A stretch of 64,000 nucleotides of DNA from Paenibacillus whitsoniae (GTDB taxonomy: Bacteria; Bacillota; Bacilli; Paenibacillales; NBRC-103111): contig NZ_RXHU01000074.1 in the NCBI RefSeq assembly GCF_003955665.1, positions 955 to 64,954 on the forward strand, given 5' to 3'. Shown here one piece after another: positions 34,989-41,209 of the stretch; the first letter of the stretch is position 1, and each line of letters begins with the position of its first letter. The notes below the pieces were generated by a model. The model was not told where the DNA came from and ran no database searches. It saw nothing but the letters and a program-made list of their open reading frames with translations. Position numbers and translations under genes: made by a program.

Positions 34989-35180
34989 AAGAGGGGTTCA
35001 CCACCCTTATTTGGCCGGATTTGACGATCTGCATGGAAATAAGAGGGGCTAACCACCTCTATTTTCAGCGAATCCCCGTTTTTTCAGGCCCACAGCGCTC
35101 GTTAAGAGGGGTTCACCACCCTTATTGGGCCGGATTTGCCGATTTGCATGGAAATAAGAGGGGTTTACCACCTCTATTGC
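34989..35180. repeat. palindrome-quartet array, locus 4
   Basis: Four palindromes of the type AAGAGGGG-N4-CCACCCTTATT or AATAAGAGGGG-N4-CCACCTCTATT are present. The GAGGGG core falls at 34991, 35043, 35106 and 35158, giving spacings of 52, 63 and 52. The first pair with its flanks is repeated nearly base for base as the second pair, a direct duplication of about 115 bases. It lies in the 600-base gap between sfp and the serine hydrolase gene, next to the tandem repeat. Confidence 0.8.
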
Positions 35181-35264
35181 GCTAGGGTTCACGCCGGTTC
35201 CGGCTATCTCCAGGCCGAAGCTGCAGCAAGGGCACCGGCGCCTCCGTTAGGCCCGCGGCACGCC

Positions 35265-35295
35265 AAAAAGCCGCTCCCACACCCAGGAGCGGCTT
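35265..35295 (-). terminator. rho-independent terminator of the serine hydrolase gene
   Basis: On the minus strand AAGCCGCTCC and GGAGCGGCTT form a perfect 10-bp stem, followed by TTT, just after the stop codon. Confidence 0.9.
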
Positions 35296-35305
35296 CCATG
35301 CGCTT

Positions 35306-36430
35306 TTACTCGCCTGCTTCAAAAAAACGAATCGCACGCTCTAGCTGCGCGCTGGCCTCGCTGTTCGGCGACAGCGGCTTGTTGCCGCGGATGGCCTGCA
35401 CGACGTGGTTCAGCAAGTTTTCCGGCATGTCTACATCGGCGGAATTTGCTGTCATCGCGACGACCAGTTCCAGGTCCGGCACGTAGAAGATGCGGCGCCC
35501 GCCCGAGCCCGACGCATAATGCACGTCTATCGGCTTGCGGCTGCCTCTCACCAGGCCAGGCGCCAGCGGCTTGGACCACCAATAGTACCCGTAACCGCCT
35601 TGGGTGCCGTTGCTATAATTGAGGAACACCCGCTTCGTTACCGCGGTGCGAATCCAGGCCTCGGGAACGATCGTCTGACCGGCCCACTGGCCATTTTTCA
35701 AAAACAGGTACCCCAGCTTCGCCATATCGCCCAGCGTCAAAGCAAGCGCCCAGGCACCGATCGTCCGCCCTTGCGGATCGTCATTCCAGCTGACCTGCGT
35801 GATGCCCAGCGGTTGGAAGAGCCGCTTTTTCGCAAAGTCCAACATGCTCTCCCCGGTCGCCAACTGCAGAACAACCGAGATCAGATGCGCATCCCCGTTG
35901 CTGTAGTTAAACACGTTCCCCGGCTCATGCAGCCCCGGCCGATTCAAAATATAGTCCACCCAATTGTCCGAATGCATCATCTCGGTGGAGGATTGTTCAT
36001 TCACGTTATCCCAGTCAAGCCCTGAGGTCATGTTCAGGAGGTGTTTCAAACGAATCTTGGATTTGAGCGGGTCCTGCTCCAGTTGCGGGAAGAAGGATGC
36101 GAGCCGTTGTTCCGGGCTTTTCAAATGGCCTTCCGCCAGCGCGATGCCGAACAGTGCGGACACGATGCTTTTGGTGACAGACTTCATATCCTGTACAGCA
36201 TGCGCACTAACATGAGACTCATAAGCCTCCGCGACTAGCACGCCGTTCCGAACCACCGCTACGCTATGCACGCCTTGGTTGTGAAACACTTCAAAAGTTT
36301 TGGCGAGTGTTGCTGAGAATAGACCTTGTGCCTCAGGCGTTGATGACGGCCATCCGTTCGTTGGCCAGTCGATAGATGGATGTGCCGTTCCGTTCCCATT
36401 TCTGCTGGCTGGCTTTATTGTTAGTGTCAA
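35306..36430 (-). CDS. beta-lactamase-family serine hydrolase (class C-like)
   Basis: Protein of 374 residues in the serine beta-lactamase/penicillin-binding-like family. The SxxK motif is S84-V-T-K87, the Tyr motif is in FNYSNGDAH, and the usual LKHLLNMTSGL and YYWWSKPL blocks are present. It has no clear signal peptide, so it may act in the cytoplasm as an esterase or peptidase; substrates in this family are diverse and cannot be told from sequence. It is a single-gene unit with its own terminator. Confidence 0.85.
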   Translation of the reverse strand: MTLTIKPASRNGNGTAHPSIDWPTNGWPSSTPEAQGLFSATLAKTFEVFHNQGVHSVAVVRNGVLVAEAYESHVSAHAVQDMKSVTKSIVSALFGIALAEGHLKSPEQRLASFFPQLEQDPLKSKIRLKHLLNMTSGLDWDNVNEQSSTEMMHSDNWVDYILNRPGLHEPGNVFNYSNGDAHLISVVLQLATGESMLDFAKKRLFQPLGITQVSWNDDPQGRTIGAWALALTLGDMAKLGYLFLKNGQWAGQTIVPEAWIRTAVTKRVFLNYSNGTQGGYGYYWWSKPLAPGLVRGSRKPIDVHYASGSGGRRIFYVPDLELVVAMTANSADVDMPENLLNHVVQAIRGNKPLSPNSEASAQLERAIRFFEAGE

Positions 36431-36611
36431 CGCTCATCGACCTTTCCGGCTAAGTTTTTACTTGTCGCATGAATTGTACATGACATTTGTGAAGCAAATA
36501 TGCCGCAAACCTTAATAAAACCTTAAAATTAACTGAACATTGGCTGAAATCCCGAATGGGAACCGCTCTTATGGTACAATGGAAGAAATTTTTTTGAACC
36601 GGGGGATTGAG

Positions 36612-37214
36612 ATGCGGAAACTGCTATTTTTCATCGGGCCTGCGGGTGCAGGCAAAACGACCCTCGCAGCCGCTTGGGCGCGGCGCTATGGCGGGGCTTT
36701 TTTGGACATGGATACGTTACTGCGCCCTGCAGCCGAAGCCATCATGACACTTGCGGGGCAAGACCCGACCGACCGGGACTCCCCTTTTTATAAAAAACAC
36801 TGCCGGGATCTCGGCTACCGGATCACGATGGACGCCGCGCTGGAGAACCTGAAGCTTGGCCTGGATGCGCTGGTGATTGGGCCTTTTACCCGGGAATCCG
36901 AAGACCGGCTGTGGCTGGAGCGCGAATTGGCGCGAATCGGGGCAGACACGGAAAGTGTGCAAGTGCGCGTGCTTTTTGTGCATTTGCCAGACGAGGCGGC
37001 CTATTATGAACGGATTCGGGCCAGAGGCTCGGCGCTGGATGTGTGGAAGCTGGACAATTGGGCGCAGTTTCGCCCGTCGCTTGCACACCGAACGATCAAA
37101 TGGGAGCTCGACCCCGCCCATGTCTGCTATTGGGATAATTCGGCGCCTTTGTCGGAGGAGCGACTTGCGGAGCTGGCAGCTTTTATCCTGGGCGAAGAGC
37201 CTTCGGGTCTGTAG
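36612..37214 (+). CDS. small P-loop ATPase/kinase-like protein
   Basis: Cytosolic protein of 200 residues with an N-terminal Walker A (FFIGPAGAGKTTLA), a DMD motif following it at about residue 37, and a central segment like the lid region of nucleotide or sugar kinases (VLFVHLPDEAAYYERIRARG). The ATG at 36612 follows GGGGGATTGAG; an earlier in-frame start at 36540 has no ribosome binding site. It could phosphorylate a small molecule, but the substrate is not recognisable. It is followed by a hairpin terminator. Confidence 0.75.
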   Translation: MRKLLFFIGPAGAGKTTLAAAWARRYGGAFLDMDTLLRPAAEAIMTLAGQDPTDRDSPFYKKHCRDLGYRITMDAALENLKLGLDALVIGPFTRESEDRLWLERELARIGADTESVQVRVLFVHLPDEAAYYERIRARGSALDVWKLDNWAQFRPSLAHRTIKWELDPAHVCYWDNSAPLSEERLAELAAFILGEEPSGL

Positions 37215-37257
37215 AATGAAACGTGGAACCTTTGAAATGAAGCGACGGCAAAAAAAG

Positions 37258-37293
37258 AAAACCACAAGCGAGAGGTTAGTTTCGTTTGTGGTT
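37258..37293. terminator. hairpin terminator between convergent genes
   Basis: AAACCACAAGCGA and TCGTTTGTGGTTT pair with one mismatch around a ten-base loop. It is followed by a T-rich stretch on the plus strand and preceded by A-rich sequence, so it can serve both directions. Confidence 0.75.
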
Positions 37294-37301
37294 TCTCGTC
37301 T

Positions 37302-37640
37302 TTATTTTAATTCAAAAAATAATACATCAGCTATAATTGTAAGAATCGCAACGTCTCCCTCATATAGAACAACGAACTTTACCCCACCTATGATGGGTTC
37401 GGTCGTGAGAATGTCATTATAATTTGGCACAAAATTCTCCGGGTCTATCTTAAATGATTTCACCCTTTGAAAATTTAGTTTAACATCAACCATCTCTGGC
37501 TCATTTTCAGTGTATCCGGCCTGTTTCCAATTGCACAACTCTAGTTCTAAAGTCAGCTTGCCTTCAACAATTGAAAATACATATCCCTTAACTAAACTGT
37601 CATGAAGTTGATAATTCTCAATAAATTCTTTGGTTTTCAT
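37302..37640 (-). CDS. putative immunity-like protein paired with the toxin-like gene
   Basis: Acidic soluble protein of 112 residues with no signal peptide, starting MKTKEFIENYQLHDSLVKG. The pattern of a short early helix containing HDS and alternating beta-strands (FSIVEGKLTLELELCNW) resembles small immunity proteins of Gram-positive polymorphic toxin loci, but I cannot name a family. GAAGGG lies 12 bases upstream. Its ATG is one base beyond the stop codon of the upstream toxin-like frame, so the two are translationally linked. No specific activity can be assigned. Confidence 0.6.
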   Translation of the reverse strand: MKTKEFIENYQLHDSLVKGYVFSIVEGKLTLELELCNWKQAGYTENEPEMVDVKLNFQRVKSFKIDPENFVPNYNDILTTEPIIGGVKFVVLYEGDVAILTIIADVLFFELK

Positions 37641-37641
37641 A

Positions 37642-38020
37642 TCATTCAGACCCTTCATTTGGCAGTACATGGGATGGCTTCGAACCTTTAACTACTGGGT
37701 TACCATTCTTATCTAAATAGTAATCTAGTCTACCCGTTTTATTTGGATTATCAATGTGATAATGATCCTTGCCCTCAAATCCCGGTGCCCCTTCTTTACC
37801 AGGGTCAAACCTAACTCCGCTCGTCATCCTCCATCCAGACCATATGCTCTCCGGAAACATAGGCTCGTGCATCTGGCCCTTCTACAGAGCTTGGCTCATC
37901 GCTAGCCTTGTAGTACACTTCCCCTAACGCATGGGCTGGAAAAGCCATAAAGCTCATCCAGGCTATCGACATGACTAACATAATTTTTAATAACGGCTGA
38001 TGTAACGTTTTATTTCCCAT
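37642..38020 (-). pseudogene. frameshifted small secreted toxin-like gene
   Basis: Two overlapping frames form one interrupted gene. The first (38020 to 37811) has a signal peptide (LLKIMLVMSIAWMSFMAFPAHA) and continues through SSVEGPDARAY to EDDERS and a stop. The second (from ~37830 to 37642) resumes as SGVRFDPGKEG and holds GKDHYHIDNPNKTG and YYLDKNGNPVVKGSKPSH, a segment typical of C-termini of small Bacillales polymorphic toxins. Restoring a second copy of CGGAG inside GAGCGGAGTTAGG joins the two frames as DDERSGVRF. The break therefore looks like the loss of one 5-base repeat. AAAGGAA precedes the ATG at 38020, and a c-di-GMP riboswitch lies upstream. Confidence 0.65.
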
Positions 38021-38100
38021 GTGTTCTTCTTTCCTTTCTTAAGCCTCCGGCTTTCCCCATCTGAATCGCATTTTTTGGCAACAAAAAAACAAGCCCCTAT

Positions 38101-38187
38101 AGGTAACCCGGCGATCGTCTCATGAAGGTGCGCCTCATGACTTAGACCCGTGGCTTTGCGTCTCCGCCTTTCGACGGATTTGCCTTT
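38101..38187 (-). ncRNA. cyclic di-GMP-I riboswitch (GEMM)
   Basis: On the minus strand the sequence runs AAAGGCAAATCCG, a GAAA tetraloop hairpin, CGGAGACGCAAAGCCACGGG, TCTAAG, then a second stem-loop and GCCGGGTTACC. These are the conserved GGCAAA, GACGCAAAGCC and CTAAG elements of the GEMM-I aptamer in the right order and spacing. A GGGGCTTGTTTTTTTG segment follows within 20 bases, so a terminator-type expression platform is likely. The controlled gene is the secreted toxin-like frame starting at 38020. The class senses cyclic di-GMP and usually governs motility, adhesion and surface proteins. Confidence 0.93.
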
Positions 38188-38460
38188 GTTCATTATTGCT
38201 TGTTCCTAGGCGATTCTACTTATTCGTGCTAGTCTGATAGACCTTACATTTCCCTATATTAATCCACGAAATTCCATTTTCCAACAATTTTCAGCATAAA
38301 AAAGGAAGGTAGGTATCAGAAACAGCCCTCTCCGGTCGCTTGACCAGCTAGCTGGGCTGAGCCCCGAAACAATCAATTAGAAAACATTTGAATTGTTTAA
38401 TTAATTAAATGGTTATACAATAGAACTATCTAACTTCACGGAATGAGGTCTGCACCCCTA
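38188..38460. promoter_or_regulatory. spacer with AT palindrome upstream of the ArsR-type gene
   Basis: This spacer separates the riboswitch leader from the rightward regulator gene. TTTAATTAATTAAA at 38396-38409 is a perfect 14-base palindrome about 50 bases before the ArsR-type start and could be its own operator. A TATACAATAG stretch just after it may be the -10 region. Nothing else is seen. Confidence 0.4.
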
Positions 38461-39369
38461 ATGCAAATTGACGTCTCTACGAAAAATATGGCGTTTCTCG
38501 AATGCTTTTCCTCGGAAACGCGCGTGAAAATGATTGAACTCCTGAGCGAGGAGCCGCTCAATATCAAGCAGCTGTCCCAGCGTCTCGACATTTCGTCGGC
38601 GATCGTGACGAAGCACGTGCAAAAGCTGGAGCAAGCGGGCATCCTCCGCGCCGAGAATGTGACCGGCATCCGCGGCACGCAAAAGATTTGCTACCTGCAA
38701 ATGGACCAAGCTGTGCTGCAATTCCGCGCGAAAAAGGCCCATGAGCTGCCTACGACGTCCATCGCCATCCCCGTGGGCCAATACGCCGCGTACGATGTGC
38801 AGCCGACCTGCGGCCTGGCATCGGCCTCGCAGTTGATCGGCGTGCTGGACGATCCGCGGTATTTTGCCGATCCGCAGCATGTGCAGGCAGGCATTCTCTG
38901 GTTCGGGAGCGGTTATGTGGAATACCGCATCCCGAACTTCCTGCACAGCAACCAGCGCCTCCGCTCCCTCGAAATTTCGTTCGAAATTTGCTCCGAGGCG
39001 CCGGGGTTTAACGAGAATTGGCCTTCGGACATCTCGTTTTCTTTGAACGACAAGCCGGTGGGCATGTGGACGTGCCCCGGCGATTTCGGCAAGCAGCGCG
39101 GCGTGCTGACGCCGGAGTGGTGGGGCGCCGGCAACACGCAGCACGGCCTGCTCAAGATCATCACCGTGAACAGCCAAGGCTCGTTCCTCGACGGCACACC
39201 CCTGTCCTCCTTCACGACGGAGGACCTCGCGATGTCCTTCTCGCAGGACATCCGCTTCCGCATTGCCTCGCCGGCAACCGCCGACAATCCAGGGGGCGTT
39301 ACCCTCTTCGGCAAGGCGTTCGGCAACTACGCGCAGGACATCGTCGTGACAATGTATGCTGAGAAGTAA
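38461..39369 (+). CDS. ArsR-family transcriptional regulator with C-terminal sensor domain
   Basis: Regulator of 302 residues. An N-terminal ArsR winged helix (about 8-75) contains SSETRVKMIELLSEEPLNIK and the recognition segment LDISSAIVTKHVQKLEQAG. The larger C-terminal part (about 100-300) is a beta-rich domain with repeated aromatic residues (PNFLHSNQRLRSLEISFE, SLNDKPVGMWTCPGDFG), typical of long ArsR proteins in Paenibacillus beside sugar genes, and may bind a ligand. No metal-binding Cys motif is seen, so metal sensing is unlikely. The first codon could be 38443 or 38461; 38461 is taken because the domain starts there. Confidence 0.78.
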   Translation: MQIDVSTKNMAFLECFSSETRVKMIELLSEEPLNIKQLSQRLDISSAIVTKHVQKLEQAGILRAENVTGIRGTQKICYLQMDQAVLQFRAKKAHELPTTSIAIPVGQYAAYDVQPTCGLASASQLIGVLDDPRYFADPQHVQAGILWFGSGYVEYRIPNFLHSNQRLRSLEISFEICSEAPGFNENWPSDISFSLNDKPVGMWTCPGDFGKQRGVLTPEWWGAGNTQHGLLKIITVNSQGSFLDGTPLSSFTTEDLAMSFSQDIRFRIASPATADNPGGVTLFGKAFGNYAQDIVVTMYAEK

Positions 39370-39468
39370 ATCGCTTTACAATTCAAATTGCAAAGTGACA
39401 AAAATCCAATGCTGATTCACCCCGAGCAAATAGAATCAGCCGAGGTCGCAGATGGCCGGGAGAAAAAA

Positions 39469-39648
39469 GCCTGCCAAAAAGCAGGCTTAAGCCCCCAAAT
39501 CCCGGCCAAATCAAAAAATGCCTGCGAATAAGCAGGCATTCCCGACAAATCAGCCCGGTTTCGAGAAACCGGACCGAAAAAACTGCTTTTTCGCAGGCTT
39601 CCCTCCGAAAAAGCCATAAACAACAAAGAAGCCTGCACATTTGCAGGC
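39469..39648. repeat. palindrome-quartet array, locus 5 (best preserved)
   Basis: Four GCCTGC-N6-GCAGGC palindromes occur, the third with ACTGC on its left arm. Their CCTGC starts lie at 39470, 39521, 39582 and 39632, so the spacings are 51, 61 and 50. Loops are CAAAAA and GAATAA in the first pair, TTTTTC and ACATTT in the second, again consistent with inversion of the second pair. CCGGTTTCGAGAAACCGG (39555-39572), a separate hairpin, sits between the pairs. It lies in the ~500-base gap between the ArsR-type gene and the convergent glycosyltransferase. The rest of the gap shows no gene. Confidence 0.82.
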
Positions 39649-39878
39649 TTTTTAGCGCTATAACCACAGATCAAGCCAAACAGCCGCCGGAGACGAGCCA
39701 ACTCAGGCCGAGCATGCCCTTCGCCTACCTCAGCATCCATTCACCGACGGAACGCCTACCGCCCACTCCCGGCCAACGCTGTCGAACGCTCTCGAAAATC
39801 CATGAAAACCGCCTGTTTTCATAAAAGAGGGAGGAAGGCACCTAAGAAATGGTACTTTTCCCCCTCCAAAATATGTTG

Positions 39879-41060
39879 TCAGACATTCGCATAGGACAGC
39901 AGCCGTCCATCGTGTACCGGGATGAAATGATGGCGTGTTGCCAGAATGGCATCCAGCGCCTGGCGCATGTCGGCCTCCCGGCGAATGCGCCGCGCGTTCT
40001 CGCGCAGGCTTTGCAGCATGGACTGGTCGGCAACGACCTCGGACAAGCCGCGTCGCAGCCCCGCGGTATTTTTCACTTGAATCGCCGCGCCATACGCTTC
40101 CAAGTAAGCAGCATTCCCCTGCTCTTGCCCGGGAATCGGCTTATAGAGCAGCATCGGCAATTCCTGCGCCAAGGCTTCGGACACTGTGAGCCCACCAGGC
40201 TTCGTCACGATCAGATCCGACAGCGCCATCAACTCATGCACATGATCCACGAAGCCGGTGACCATCAGCCGGTGATGCGTCCGCGCCTCGGCAATCTCAG
40301 CTTCAAGCTGTGCCTTCAACTTCTCGTTGCGTCCGCACACGAAGACGAACTGTACAGGTTCGGCCAGCTCCCGGGCCTGCAGCACGGATTTGAACGATTT
40401 GCCGATCAGCCCGTGGCCGCCGCCCATCACCAGCACCGTCGGCAAGTCGCACGCCAAACCGTATTTCTCCCGCAGCGCGTCGCGGTCATACGCCTGCAGG
40501 AACGGCATCCGAATCGGGATGCCGGTCACGACGATGCGCGCCTCGGGCACCCGATGCCGCAGCAGCGCTTTTTTGACATGCTCGGCGCCAACCAGATAGC
40601 GGTCCGTCCCCGGATGGACCCAATAGCTGTGGTCCGTATAGTCTGTAATCACGGTGACGGTCGGTACCGTCGTGTAGCCGTTTATTTTGAGATAGGACAT
40701 CGCCGCGGCCGCTCCGGGAAACGTGCACACGACTTCCGTCGGCGCCTCCTGCTCCAGCAGGGCCAGCATGCGGTCTGTGTTGAACGATTTTATTTTTTTA
40801 AACAACTGGGATAAAGCATTGTCCTGACGCGTTCTGCGATACAGGAAACCGTAGACCGCCGGCAAACTCTTGACCCACTGCATATAGCAAAACGTGCCTA
40901 CCCCATGCAAATGCGGATGCGCCCACGCCAAATAGTCCACAATCCGAACCTCCACGTCCGGCCTGTACACCCGCATCCCTTCCATGATTGCCTTTGCCGC
41001 CTGATTATGCCCGTCCCCCAAGCTGCCTGTCAGAATCAAGATTTTTTCTTTTGCGCCCAT
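39879..41060 (-). CDS. GT28-type glycosyltransferase, diacylglycerol glucosyltransferase-like
   Basis: Protein of 393 residues in the MGDG synthase/UgtP group. The N-terminal acceptor domain opens with LILTGSLGDGHNQAAKAI. The nucleotide-sugar domain shows VMGGGHGLIGK and VTGFVDHVHELMALSDLIVTKPGG, followed by LSEALAQELP-like residues. Members transfer glucose or galactose from UDP-sugars to diacylglycerol at the inner membrane face, supplying glycolipids and the lipoteichoic acid anchor. The exact acceptor cannot be fixed here. It is a single gene on the minus strand, with AAGGGG upstream. Confidence 0.82.
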   Translation of the reverse strand: MGAKEKILILTGSLGDGHNQAAKAIMEGMRVYRPDVEVRIVDYLAWAHPHLHGVGTFCYMQWVKSLPAVYGFLYRRTRQDNALSQLFKKIKSFNTDRMLALLEQEAPTEVVCTFPGAAAAMSYLKINGYTTVPTVTVITDYTDHSYWVHPGTDRYLVGAEHVKKALLRHRVPEARIVVTGIPIRMPFLQAYDRDALREKYGLACDLPTVLVMGGGHGLIGKSFKSVLQARELAEPVQFVFVCGRNEKLKAQLEAEIAEARTHHRLMVTGFVDHVHELMALSDLIVTKPGGLTVSEALAQELPMLLYKPIPGQEQGNAAYLEAYGAAIQVKNTAGLRRGLSEVVADQSMLQSLRENARRIRREADMRQALDAILATRHHFIPVHDGRLLSYANV

Positions 41061-41209
41061 TATCGCCTTAGCCCCTTTCGCTTCTCCTTCTGTTATCTCT
41101 ATCTTAAAGGAGTTCGCGCCGCCGCCCCACCCACCAAGGTACGAATTTGCATTAGCCCTTGGTCGTGACCGAACCTAGACTTAAGGCGAGGTTGCCGTGT
41201 AGCAGCCCG

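Noticed and set aside
34712..35056. 114-codon frame with internal repeats on the minus strand
   Set aside because: It only translates the 37-38-base tandem repeat and the palindrome array; no start signal, and the repeat period breaks frame.
37987..38193. 68-codon frame overlapping the c-di-GMP riboswitch
   Set aside because: It is the aptamer sequence read as codons. The RNA element explains the conservation.
39469..39648. Possible CRISPR array
   Set aside because: Repeats are short palindromes in an inverted two-plus-two layout with only four units. Spacing alternates, and no cas genes are nearby.
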